Assembly: GCA_009602725.1 (NCBI GenBank)
Contig: WELB01000392.1
Span: 1 to 56,897 of the forward strand
Direction of reading: 5' to 3'
DNA from: Spirogloea muscicola
Lineage: Eukaryota; Streptophyta; Zygnematophyceae; Spirogloeales; Spirogloeaceae
Length of the DNA: 56,897 nt
A model generated the notes under the pieces. It searched no databases and was not told the DNA's origin. It was given only the letters and a program-made list of their open reading frames with translations. The position numbers and the translations under genes were made by a program. Shown one piece after another: positions 34,402 through 50,647 of this stretch (the first letter of the stretch is position 1; every line of letters begins with the position of its first letter).

Positions 34402-34623
34402 GTCGCTCTTCTGGTCCCTTTATCAGGATCAGGAAAATCCAATTTGCTTCGATTAATTGCAGGACTGGATGCTCTTGATAGCGGTTTACCCTGTGAAGTT
34501 AGATTAGAATCAACTTTCTTTTCTTTTTATTTTCACTTGAACCTTTCCAAGAAAATCAATTTGTATCTTGACGAAGGTTTTCAAAAATCAGGGAGTCTTG
34601 AAAGACTATTTATAAATTTGTAG
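34402..34623 (+). pseudogene. cysA: Relic of cysA, sulfate transporter ATP-binding protein
   Basis: The frame from 34402 reads VALLVPLSGSGKSNLLRLIA then GLDALDSG. This matches the Walker A region of ABC-transporter ATPases and is closest to CysA (mbpX), which some algal, hornwort and liverwort plastids retain. A TGA lies immediately upstream at 34399, there is no start codon, and similarity is lost after about 28 codons; the frame ends at TAG 34621. A full CysA is around 340-370 residues, so only a small broken piece remains. Whether it is CysA or another plastid ABC ATPase rests on this short match. Confidence 0.75.
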
Positions 34624-34737
34624 CAATTAGAACCTTTCAATCTCTTATTGTTGAAATAGAAAGCTAGTTATAAATAACTAATCATGGTTTGACAATTTGT
34701 ACAGGTCTCTTTTAGAATCAAACTAAGATGATCTTTT

Positions 34738-34809
34738 GCCCTTTTAACTCAGTGGTAGAGTAGCGCCATGGTAAGGCGCAAGTCATCGGTTCAAGTCCGA
34801 TAAAGGGCT
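34738..34809 (+). tRNA. trnT-GGU: tRNA-Thr (GGU)
   Basis: A 72-nt tRNA, anticodon GGT in loop ATGGTAA between stem GCGCC/GGCGC. The acceptor GCCCTTT/AAAGGGC is perfect. Follows the trnD-trnY-trnE cluster on the opposite strand, as in land plants, with the cysA relic in between. Confidence 0.95.
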
Positions 34810-34921
34810 AAAACAATGATAAGTTGAATAAAAGATCAATTTAAAATCAAATTTATTTCATTTCAAATCAGACTCTTGACTGTATAAGTAAAGATTCTTT
34901 ACTCTCTTGTAGAGAGACATA

Positions 34922-34992
34922 GCGGGTATAGTTTAGTGGTAAAATTCCTCCTTGCCAAGGAGAAGATGCGGGTTCGATTCCCGCTACCCGCC
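34922..34992 (+). tRNA. trnG-GCC: tRNA-Gly (GCC)
   Basis: A 71-nt uninterrupted tRNA, anticodon GCC in loop TTGCCAA, acceptor GCGGGTA/TACCCGC. It lies near psbZ but on the opposite strand; land plants have the two on the same strand. Confidence 0.95.
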
Positions 34993-35281
34993 GCAATAGA
35001 TTAACCTTGTCTTTCAATAACAATATTCCATCTATCTCTTTATGATTCAAAATAATCTTAATCTGAGATTTGAATATTTACGATTATATACAAGTTCTCT
35101 TGTTGTATAATTTACAAGAGTTGCGATTCAAAAAAATACATGGGTAAATATTACAATAATATTGTACCCCCTCCTAGGCGAACATTTTCAACATGTACTC
35201 AAATTGAGAGTTAGTAGCAAGTATCATGCTCACCATGCAATAATACAGAGGGGATACAATTGACTCAAAAGCCTATAAATA

Positions 35282-35470
35282 CTATGATATAAAAGAATTT
35301 AGAAGACCTACCAAGAAAACTAAACCAATCCAAATAGAAGCACCAGAAAAAACAATATTCTTATTACTAGACCACCCATCTGGTGAAGCTAATACAACTG
35401 GTACTCCAATAACTAATAAAAAAGAGATAGCAACTAATGAAAAAAGAGCTAGTTGAAAAGCAAGGGTCAT
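35282..35470 (-). CDS. psbZ: Photosystem II protein Z (Ycf9)
   Basis: A 62-residue photosystem II core protein with two membrane helices, involved in PSII-LHCII supercomplex stability. The start at [17 protein letters not shown] matches the family; an ATG 24 codons upstream would add an unrelated extension. The central loop [10 protein letters not shown] and C-terminus VGLLNSFIS are intact. Confidence 0.97.
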   Translation of the reverse strand: MTLAFQLALFSLVAISFLLVIGVPVVLASPDGWSSNKNIVFSGASIWIGLVFLVGLLNSFIS

Positions 35471-35679
35471 GGCTGTAGTTCTCCAAGCTTTGAACAAATG
35501 AAATAGGTCATGATATAGGAAATTCTCATAAAGATTTCCCAATCATGGAATAAAAAGGTTTCTGTAAGTACAAAGATTTAAAATAGAGCAATAACATTGA
35601 ATAAAATCTTTTAAAAAAGAGATTTTTTGTTCAATCTCTAATAGCACAATTTGCACAACTAAGATAGAATATTATTCTC

Positions 35680-35765
35680 GGAGAGATGGTCGAGTGGTTG
35701 ATGGCTCCGGTCTTGAAAACCGGCACAATGAATAATTGTCGAGGGTTCGAATCCCTCTCTCTCCT
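35680..35765 (+). tRNA. trnS-UGA: tRNA-Ser (UGA)
   Basis: An 86-nt class II tRNA. Stem CCGGT/ACCGG around CTTGAAA gives anticodon TGA. Acceptor GGAGAGA/TCTCTCC. Lies between psbZ and psbC on the opposite strand, the land-plant arrangement. Confidence 0.95.
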
Positions 35766-35790
35766 CTATTTTACTAAATTTTTCTTTATT

Positions 35791-35841
35791 TTGACCACAT
35801 CAGATCAGCTCAATATTATTGAGCTGATCTGATGTGGTCAA
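35791..35841. terminator. Hairpin after psbC
   Basis: Perfect 24-bp inverted repeat (35791-35814 and 35818-35841, starting TTGACCACATCAGATCAGCT) with a three-base loop. It lies 32 bases past the psbC stop and is probably the psbD-psbC mRNA 3' end; it also faces the end of trnS-UGA. Confidence 0.75.
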
Positions 35842-35872
35842 ACGAAAAATAAGATGTAATTTCTATAATTCT

Positions 35873-39186
<3,314 letters not shown>

Positions 39187-39260
39187 TGGCGAAGGCAGGA
39201 TTTGAACCTACGACCTCAAGGTTATGAGCCTTGCGAGCTACCAGGCTGCTCTACTCCGCG
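39187..39260 (-). tRNA. trnfM-CAU: Initiator tRNA-Met (CAU)
   Basis: A 74-nt tRNA, anticodon CAT in loop CTCATAA. Initiator hallmark: position 1 (C) and position 72 (C) do not pair, while positions 2-7 do. Lies just before rps14 on the same strand as in land plants. Confidence 0.95.
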
Positions 39261-39270
39261 CACTCCATGT

Positions 39271-39299
39271 ATAGTAGCAATAAAAAAAGACATTTGCAA
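39271..39299 (-). promoter_or_regulatory. Candidate trnfM promoter
   Basis: On the minus strand: TTGCAA (39294-39299), 17 bases, TACTAT (39271-39276), ten bases before the mature tRNA start. Good -10 and spacing, imperfect -35. The short distance to the tRNA leaves room for only a few leader bases. Confidence 0.5.
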
Positions 39300-39350
39300 G
39301 TGGTACTCAATCTCAATAGGAGTATTCTTACCACTTGCATAGTAAAAAAA

Positions 39351-39653
39351 TTACCAACTTGATTTAGTTACGCCAGGCAATAAACCTGCATGAGCCATTT
39401 CTCGTAAGACGTGTCTAGAAAGACCAAAATCACGATAAATCGCTCTAGGTCTTCCTGTTAAAAAACAACGGCGATGTAATCGAGTAGAATTGCTATTTCG
39501 AGGAAGAGATTGAATCTCTCTATGAATTGTCCATTTTTCATCTAAAGATAAAGCTTTGCTCATTTGCTGCTTAAGGTATTGCCGACGATCATGATATTTG
39601 TCCGCCAATCTTTGTCGCTTTTTGTCTCGTTCAATCATGCTTTTTTTTGCCAT
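39351..39653 (-). CDS. rps14: Ribosomal protein S14
   Basis: Small-subunit protein uS14, 100 residues, starting [20 protein letters not shown]. The conserved C-terminus [20 protein letters not shown] and [10 protein letters not shown] is intact. No zinc-ribbon cysteine set is visible, the usual plastid form. Located between psaB and trnfM. Confidence 0.97.
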   Translation of the reverse strand: MAKKSMIERDKKRQRLADKYHDRRQYLKQQMSKALSLDEKWTIHREIQSLPRNSNSTRLHRRCFLTGRPRAIYRDFGLSRHVLREMAHAGLLPGVTKSSW

Positions 39654-39722
39654 AGATGTTTATTTTTACAATTTAAAATTGATATGCATATTGTTGTTCT
39701 TAATCTACACTCTCTTAAGTCA

Positions 39723-39802
39723 AATAGCAAGAGACAAAAAAAAAGAGCTTGTTTACGCGCAAATGCGCGTAAACAAGCTCTTTTTTTTTGTCTCTTGCTA
39801 TT
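39723..39802. terminator. Very long hairpin between psaB and rps14
   Basis: Perfect 39-bp inverted repeat (39723-39761 and 39764-39802) with a two-base AA loop. The core has a G+C-rich part near GTTTACGCGCA and a nine-base A/T run. It lies 42 bases after the psaB stop on the minus strand. Likely the psaA-psaB transcript 3' structure. Confidence 0.75.
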
Positions 39803-39844
39803 ATTACAAAACTATAAAATGAATAATAACAAAGAGATTAAATA

Positions 39845-42067
<2,223 letters not shown>

Positions 42068-42074
42068 CTAGCCA

Positions 42075-44946
<2,872 letters not shown>

Positions 44947-45924
44947 ATGGCAGACATTCTTTTGTTTGAAGCTTTACGCGAAGGTTTGCAAGAAGAAATG
45001 GACAAAGACCCCAAAGTTTTTGTTATGGGAGAAGACGTTGGTCATTATGGTGGATCCTATAAGGTCACCAAAGGGTTTGCCGAAAAATACGGTGATTTAA
45101 GGCTCTTAGACACACCTATTGCTGAAAATAGCTTTACTGGCATGGCTATTGGAGCTGCTATGACAGGTTTAAGACCTGTTGTAGAAGGGATGAACATGGG
45201 CTTTCTTTTACTAGCATTTAACCAAATTGCTAATAATGCAGGAATGCTTCATTATACTTCAGGAGGTAATTTTACAATTCCAATTGTGATACGTGGGCCT
45301 GGAGGAGTAGGTAGACAGTTAGGAGCAGAACATTCTCAGAGACTGGAATCTTATTTTCAGTCAGTACCAGGGCTTCAGATGGTTGCCTGTTCAACCCCTT
45401 ACAATGCGAAAGGTTTGTTAAAATCAGCTATTCGAAGTGATAACCCAGTCATTCTGTTTGAACACGTACTCTTATATAACATGAAACAAAATATACCAGA
45501 AGAAGAATATTTTTCATGTTTAGAAAAAGCAGAATTAGTGCGACCTGGAGCAGATGTAACAATACTCACTTATTCTCGCATGCGACATCATGTTCTTCAA
45601 GCGGCAAAAACTTTAGTAGATAAAGGTTATGATCCAGAAATTATTGATATAATATCTTTAAAACCATTAGATTTAGGTACAATAGGTATTTCAATAAAAA
45701 AGACTCACAAGGTTTTAATTGTAGAAGAATGTATGAGAACTGGAGGTATTGGTGCTACTTTAAGATCTGCTATAATGGAGCATTTCTTTGACTATCTTGA
45801 TGCTCCTATTTTTTGCCTTTCTTCTCAAGATGTACCAACTCCTTACAGCGGCCCTTTAGAAGAGTTGACAGTAATTCAACCTATTCAAATAGTACAAGCT
45901 GTAGAACAATTGAGTCAAAAATAG
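44947..45924 (+). CDS. odpB: Pyruvate dehydrogenase E1 component beta subunit
   Basis: Beta subunit of the E1 component of the plastid pyruvate dehydrogenase complex. With the alpha subunit it decarboxylates pyruvate using thiamine diphosphate, supplying acetyl-CoA for fatty acid synthesis. It is 325 residues. The conserved transketolase-like sequence includes [58 protein letters not shown] and the C-terminal [18 protein letters not shown]. It is a complete, undisturbed frame. The alpha subunit is not in this window and is presumably nuclear or elsewhere. odpB is nuclear in land plants but kept in some algal plastids. Confidence 0.95.
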   Translation: MADILLFEALREGLQEEMDKDPKVFVMGEDVGHYGGSYKVTKGFAEKYGDLRLLDTPIAENSFTGMAIGAAMTGLRPVVEGMNMGFLLLAFNQIANNAGMLHYTSGGNFTIPIVIRGPGGVGRQLGAEHSQRLESYFQSVPGLQMVACSTPYNAKGLLKSAIRSDNPVILFEHVLLYNMKQNIPEEEYFSCLEKAELVRPGADVTILTYSRMRHHVLQAAKTLVDKGYDPEIIDIISLKPLDLGTIGISIKKTHKVLIVEECMRTGGIGATLRSAIMEHFFDYLDAPIFCLSSQDVPTPYSGPLEELTVIQPIQIVQAVEQLSQK

Positions 45925-45939
45925 TTATTATTATACAAA

Positions 45940-45983
45940 TTTGTGGCCGGTTGATTTTATATACAGATTCAACCGGCCACAAA
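45940..45983. terminator. Hairpin after odpB
   Basis: Perfect 15-bp inverted repeat, TTTGTGGCCGGTTGA at 45940-45954 and its complement at 45969-45983. It starts 15 bases after the odpB stop and also faces the end of the minus-strand ORF behind rps16. Confidence 0.7.
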
Positions 45984-46008
45984 CCTGTTTTTCAAATGTT
46001 TTTGACAA

Positions 46009-46185
46009 TCACTTATTCTTCTTTTTGAATGTAAAATTATTCAATAGTTTTCTTAAAGAAGTATCAAATCTTTCAATCATATAAGAACGATATTTTTTTT
46101 GAGCTAACATGAGATAGGCGTATAAAAAGACAAAAAAGAAAGGATAATATCCAAACAATTGTGTAGAAGTAAATACTATATTCAT
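46009..46185 (-). CDS. Unidentified 58-residue membrane-protein ORF
   Basis: A small ORF starting nine bases past the rps16 stop, on the same strand, with AGGAAA before its ATG, so it looks like part of the rps16 transcript. It begins MNIVFTSTQLFGYYPFFFVF and continues LYAYLMLAQKKYRS. There is one hydrophobic segment (about residues 9-27) and a strongly basic C-terminal tail ending FKKKNK. I do not recognise the family. It could be a lineage-specific or very divergent small plastid gene, or a chance frame. Confidence 0.45.
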   Translation of the reverse strand: MNIVFTSTQLFGYYPFFFVFLYAYLMLAQKKYRSYMIERFDTSLRKLLNNFTFKKKNK

Positions 46186-46194
46186 GATATTTTC

Positions 46195-46449
46195 CTAATT
46201 AATAGTATCTAATGGTTCATAAACTCCTGCTCTTTTTAATATGTGGTTTACTGTTTCAGTAGCTTGAGCTCCTTGTTTTAAGAAATTTTTTATTGTTAAG
46301 ATGTCTAATTGAGTTTGATCTCTTCTAGGATCATAGAAACCCACTTCTTTCAAAGCTCTGCCTTCTCTACGAGATTTGACTTCAATAGCGATAATTCGAT
46401 AAGTAGGTTTTTTTTTCCTACCATATCTTTTTAAACGGAGTTTTACCAT
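46195..46449 (-). CDS. rps16: Ribosomal protein S16
   Basis: Small-subunit protein bS16, 84 residues, [20 protein letters not shown] followed by [16 protein letters not shown]. The frame is continuous; in land plants the gene, when present, is split by a group II intron very near its start. Here the N-terminal codons are joined directly. Confidence 0.95.
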   Translation of the reverse strand: MVKLRLKRYGRKKKPTYRIIAIEVKSRREGRALKEVGFYDPRRDQTQLDILTIKNFLKQGAQATETVNHILKRAGVYEPLDTIN

Positions 46450-46524
46450 ATTTTTTTCAATAAATTAATCCTAAGTATACTAAAATCCACTTGCAAAAAA
46501 ATAAACTAAAGGTATTTTACTTTT

Positions 46525-46576
46525 GACTTGAAGAAATGCGTCTTTTTAAAGCAAAAAAGACGCATTTCTGCAAGTC
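46525..46576. terminator. Hairpin between chlB and rps16
   Basis: A 16-bp perfect stem (46532-46547 and 46554-46569) extended by a 6-bp outer stem GACTTG/CAAGTC across one mismatch. It lies downstream of chlB and upstream of rps16 on the minus strand. Probable chlB 3' processing signal. Confidence 0.65.
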
Positions 46577-46581
46577 TTTTC

Positions 46582-46631
46582 TTTTAAATTAAAACAATAT
46601 GAATATCTTTTATATTGTTTTTAATTTAAAA
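46582..46631. repeat. A+T-rich inverted repeat behind chlB
   Basis: Arms of 19-20 bases (TTTTAAATTAAAACAATAT and its near-complement, which has one extra base) lie between the chlB stop and the G+C-richer hairpin. In RNA this would form a second stem in tandem with the one at 46525-46576. Confidence 0.55.
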
Positions 46632-46693
46632 ATCTATTTTTAGAGAAATTAGCAGTATTAATTGTATATAAATGAATTACATACATCATACAT

Positions 46694-48235
46694 CTAACCA
46701 TTTAGGGCTTCTTTTGCAGCATACATAACTTCTACTGTGATTTCAGTTATGCCATTGTTGCGTGCAAATCTTTCAGTGTTTCTTTTAATCTTTCCTCGGA
46801 CAAAACCAGGGATTTTTCCAAGCTCTAATTGGCTTTCGGTATTCCAAGCAAAATCAGTATCTGTAGACAATGATTTTGTGATAACTTCTTTTGTATCGTG
46901 ACCACCAAATATTTCTAAAAGATGATCTTCCATTCCTAAAGTAAAAGAATTGTAGACTAAATCAGCAATTTGATTAGTGCCCTCGTACCCTAAAAAAGGA
47001 CGATAACCCAAAGGGAAGTTTTGAATATGAACTGGAGCAGAAATTACTCCGCATGGAATATCAAGACGTTTCCCAATATGACGTTCCATTTGAGTTCCGA
47101 AGATAGCTGCTGGTTCTATTCGCGCAATCATATCTCCCACCTCAGTGTGGTCATCAGTAATTAAGACCTCATCACAATATCCTTGGACTTGTTCTTTAAA
47201 CCAATCAGCATCATGCTTACAATAAGTCCCAGTACAAGTTACATGGATGCCCATTTCTCTAGCCAATATTTTGGTCATTGAAGCAGCATGAGTAGCGTCT
47301 CCAAAAACAACAGCTTTTTTGCCAGTAAGATTTTGACAATCAATTGATCGAGAGAACCAAGCTGCTTGAGAAACAAAACGAGTTTGTTGATCAATATAAG
47401 TTTCGTAATTAACCTCTTTTCCCAAAAGCATTGGAGCCCATGTATTAACATGAGATTGAATTTGGCGTATGCAATCTGCTGTATCTACTACTCCCATTGG
47501 AGTAGTAGATACATAAGGCATTCCAAATTCTTTTTCCAAATACAATGCAGTCATAAGACCTACTTCGCGATATGGAACTAAGTTAAACCATGCTCTTGGA
47601 AGATTTTTTAGATTCTCAACCGAACCTCCTTCTGGAATAATTTCATTTACTTTTATTCCTAAATCTTGTAAAAGACGTTTCAACTCTCTAGAATCGTGTT
47701 GATTGTGAAATCCCAAGGTAAATATGCCAATAATATTCACAGAAGGCACATCTGTCATAGACTGATTTAAGTAACCTTGTCTACGAGCTTTATCAAGATA
47801 GTATCTTACTACTTGTTCTAAAGTTCTATCTGCAGCTTGTAATTCATTGACACGATAATGATTGACATCAGCTAGAATTACATCTGACTGAGATGCCATT
47901 GATGCTCGATCTACAAAATTTTGTAAATCTTCTTGTAAAATACTAGATGTACATGTTGGCGTTAAGACAATTAAATCTGGACGTTCTTCTTTGTCTTTGC
48001 GAGTAATATTGTCCACCACTTTTTCCTGAGACCCTCGTGCTAACACATGACGATCTACTATGCTAGCAGTAACAGGAGTAAAGTCTCTTTCTCTTTCTAG
48101 CATAGAACGCATAACATTAAAATAATCGTCACCTAAAGGGGCATGCATAATTGCATGTACATTCTTGAAAGAACTTGCTACACGTAAGGTCCCAATGTGG
48201 GCAGGACCAGCATACATCCAATAAGCTAATTTCAT
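46694..48235 (-). CDS. chlB: Light-independent protochlorophyllide reductase subunit B
   Basis: ChlB, catalytic subunit of dark-operative protochlorophyllide oxidoreductase (with ChlL and ChlN), a nitrogenase-like enzyme. It allows chlorophyll synthesis without light. It is 513 residues, [20 protein letters not shown] to [12 protein letters not shown]. The conserved [17 protein letters not shown] and the C-terminal DPOR domain are visible. chlL and chlN are not in this window. It lies between trnQ and rps16. Confidence 0.97.
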   Translation of the reverse strand: MKLAYWMYAGPAHIGTLRVASSFKNVHAIMHAPLGDDYFNVMRSMLERERDFTPVTASIVDRHVLARGSQEKVVDNITRKDKEERPDLIVLTPTCTSSILQEDLQNFVDRASMASQSDVILADVNHYRVNELQAADRTLEQVVRYYLDKARRQGYLNQSMTDVPSVNIIGIFTLGFHNQHDSRELKRLLQDLGIKVNEIIPEGGSVENLKNLPRAWFNLVPYREVGLMTALYLEKEFGMPYVSTTPMGVVDTADCIRQIQSHVNTWAPMLLGKEVNYETYIDQQTRFVSQAAWFSRSIDCQNLTGKKAVVFGDATHAASMTKILAREMGIHVTCTGTYCKHDADWFKEQVQGYCDEVLITDDHTEVGDMIARIEPAAIFGTQMERHIGKRLDIPCGVISAPVHIQNFPLGYRPFLGYEGTNQIADLVYNSFTLGMEDHLLEIFGGHDTKEVITKSLSTDTDFAWNTESQLELGKIPGFVRGKIKRNTERFARNNGITEITVEVMYAAKEALNG

Positions 48236-48410
48236 GAATAAATTCCTTTATAAAATAAATACCACTATCTACTTTTATTTTACATCATAACTTTTATTCT
48301 ACATAATAGAGAAGTAGCTTGTTAGACATGAAAAAGATTTAATGTTTTTCATGTTGTATTTATGTTATTTAAACTTTATTCTTTTTTACTAAAATTTACA
48401 TTGTTTGCTT

Positions 48411-48458
48411 ATTTTTGGTAAAAATTTGTTTAAACACAAACAAATTTTTACCAAAAAT
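48411..48458. repeat. Inverted repeat between trnQ and chlB
   Basis: Perfect 21-bp arms (48411-48431 and 48438-48458, containing TTTTTGGTAAAAATTTGTTT) around AAACAC. It lies 36 bases downstream of trnQ and 175 bases upstream of the chlB start on the minus strand. It could be a 3' structure for trnQ transcripts or a chlB leader structure. Confidence 0.6.
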
Positions 48459-48493
48459 TACAATTTATAAATTTACTTGTCTTTTAGACCAAT

Positions 48494-48565
48494 CTGAGGC
48501 GGAAGGATTCGAACCTCCGAATGACGGAGCCAAAACCCGTTGCCTTACCACTTGGCCACGCCTCA
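48494..48565 (-). tRNA. trnQ-UUG: tRNA-Gln (UUG)
   Basis: A 72-nt tRNA, anticodon TTG in loop TTTTGGC, acceptor TGAGGCG/CGCCTCA, T-loop TTCGAAT. U1-A72 is as expected for plastid trnQ. A TTGACA with a TTTACT 18 bases later lies just upstream. Confidence 0.95.
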
Positions 48566-49513
48566 ACATTCCTACAAATTAGTAAACACTAGACATAAAG
48601 GTTTTGTCAATTAGTTTAACATACAAAAATAAATAAGATTCAATTGTTTATTAATTTGAATATAGGATTCTCAGTGTCCCGATTTCTAGTAGAGGCTTCC
48701 CACTTTGGCAGATTGGAACGTTTGAAAGGTTTGGGACACTGAGGCAATTTAGGACATTGAATAATTGTATTTTTCATACTGTGCCTTACACTAGTCATGA
48801 ACAAAAAAGTGAAGAGATGCCGCCACCACCCATAGAATCATTATTATTATTCTTTGAATCTTTTAATAATAATTTATAAAAATATTGTCTAAGCGGTACG
48901 CTATAAGCTACGGATATATTATTATATATTATAACAACTGACACTTCCCTATCCTTGAAGAGACAGCAGAACTAAGATAGCAAGAATCTTGCTAACAAAG
49001 AACAAATAATATTTCGGAAATAAACAACGGAAAAGAAATATATTGTGCCAACTTATTGTTCTTATTTTAGTTCTTTTTATGACGACAAAAGTCTCAAAAC
49101 TCAGGCACAGACAGTCTTTTTTTTATAAATACTAGAAAATAAGTAATAAAAGGACAGAACGGGAGCGGTAACACGCCACTTTAAATCTTTTCATATTTTC
49201 AGGATTTGTTTCTGATTCCTTGTGAGATCAGACAGATTCGTAAGTTCAGAAGGAATGATGCCTGTCTTTTGTAGAATAGATTCAGAGCTTAACAAATTTA
49301 AGTTTTCTAATACTAATTGAGTTGAGTCGCAATCATTTGCGGAATCTTTGGCAAAATTTATTTTTATTGCTCAATATTGAACATTTTAGATAATTACATC
49401 TTGAAGTTTTTGCTTTTTCAAATTCGTTTCCCTTCTCCTTCTGTCTGCTGAAGGTACAAAAAGTAAACTATTGGATATTTTTTTATATTTTTAAAACATA
49501 AAAAGGTTTTGAA
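48566..49513. other. trnQ to trnT-UGU spacer
   Basis: A 948-base spacer without a recognisable gene. It contains the inverted-repeat-bounded element at 48670-48743 and a TAGCAAGA/TCTTGCTA mini-hairpin near 48978. There are also patches of higher G+C, for example near 48810-48830 and 49155-49180. The mixture suggests inserted or rearranged DNA. A rearrangement relative to land plants is expected here because trnT-UGU and trnQ are not neighbours there. Confidence 0.45.
48670..48743. repeat. Small element bounded by 11-bp inverted repeats
   Basis: CTCAGTGTCCC at 48670-48680 and its exact complement at 48733-48743 enclose 52 bases. A third, imperfect relative (AGGACATTGA) follows at about 48751-48760. 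It may be a stem-loop RNA or a tiny MITE-like relic; no coding sequence. Confidence 0.45.
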
Positions 49514-49586
49514 AGCCCGCTATCGGAGTCGAACCGATGACCATCGCATTACAAGTGCGATGCTCTGACCTCTGAGCTAAGCAGGC
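49514..49586 (-). tRNA. trnT-UGU: tRNA-Thr (UGU)
   Basis: A 73-nt tRNA, anticodon TGT in loop CTTGTAA, stem TCGCA/TGCGA. The acceptor GCCTGCT pairs with AGCGGGC with one U-G. trnT(-) beside trnL(+) is the land-plant arrangement. Confidence 0.95.
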
Positions 49587-50056
49587 TAATTATGTATGTA
49601 ATACTAAAAAAATCAAAATTAACATAAAAACTTATGGGTTTTAGCTAAGGATAGATTTTGTTTTTAAAAAAACAACAAAAGAAAAAGTAAATAAAAACTG
49701 AAGTTTTGCTGACATACATCAAAGATTATATCATAATTAGACAAGATCTTAACAAGAAGACAAGTTTTAAAACAATATTTTGTTGATTTGGTTCTTGTTT
49801 AATTGCAAAAATCGCTCTTAAAAAAAGATTCAACCATTTCTGTTTGTCTATTTCTAGAATAGACTTAAATTGTTAAATAATAAATAGATTGCATCAAACT
49901 CATTAACGTGGTAGATTATGATGAGATTATATCTTTTTTCAAAGATCAAGTCTATATTGCATTTAGTTTTTTACAAAGCAATTAATATCTATTATAGAAT
50001 CTTGTCGTTACAAAAATAACAAAAGATAAAATTATTACAATAATAAAACGAATATT
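49587..50056. other. trnT-UGU to trnL-UAA spacer
   Basis: A 470-base A+T-rich divergent spacer; nothing recognisable except expected promoter space. TAGTAT on the minus strand about 15 bases before trnT could be its -10. Confidence 0.5.
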
Positions 50057-50551
50057 AGGGGTATGGCGGAATCGGTAGACGCTGCGGACTTAATGAATTG
50101 AGCTTTGCTAAGAAAACTTAGCAAATGAAAGCTTTCAGATTCAGGGAAACCTAGGATGAAAAATAAGAGGGAATCCTGAGCCAAATCCTTCTTAAACTTA
50201 AACAAAAAGAAGAATAGGTGCAGAGACTCGATGGAAGCTGTCCTAACAACTATCATTTATAAGAAAGAAAATTTTATAGACTTGTGAAAAAAAGTTTTTT
50301 TTCTTTTTCAATAACTATCTAACTTTAGTAATTAGTAATAAGTATACTAAATTTTTAGTTTGATTGAGTAAGAACAAAATAGAACAAAAAACATTTTTGA
50401 ATAAATTCAAACTTAAAAAAAGAGAAATTGAGGACAAAGATAGAGTCCATCTTACAGGTTGTATTGTAAACATTACAACTGTAACGAGAGTTGCAGTAAG
50501 AAGAAAATCCGTTGATGAATAATCGTGAGGGTTCAAGTCCCTTTACCCCTA
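50057..50551 (+). tRNA. trnL-UAA: tRNA-Leu (UAA), split by a group I intron
   Basis: Exon 1 is 50057-50091 (35 nt, ending ACTT with the U of the anticodon) and exon 2 is 50504-50551 (48 nt, starting AAAATCCGT). The intron interrupts the anticodon after U34, the ancient position shared with cyanobacteria. The acceptor pairs only if the tRNA begins at A50057, giving A1-U72 instead of the usual G-C. Confidence 0.93.
50092..50503 (+). other. Group I intron of trnL-UAA
   Basis: A 412-nt intron that follows a U and ends in G, as group I introns do. The conserved core GGGAATCCTGAGCCAAATCC near 50169 matches plastid trnL introns. No ORF of note; the short frames on the minus strand are chance. Confidence 0.88.
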
Positions 50552-50647
50552 AATGATTTTGAATACTTTCTATATATTTATATTGCAATATTGATGTTTG
50601 TAGCTGGTTATTTTAAATAGAGCTTGTAAAAAGTTTTATTTATACTA

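Noticed and set aside
50035-50588. Several 73-77 codon minus-strand ORFs
   Set aside because: All are antisense to split trnL-UAA.
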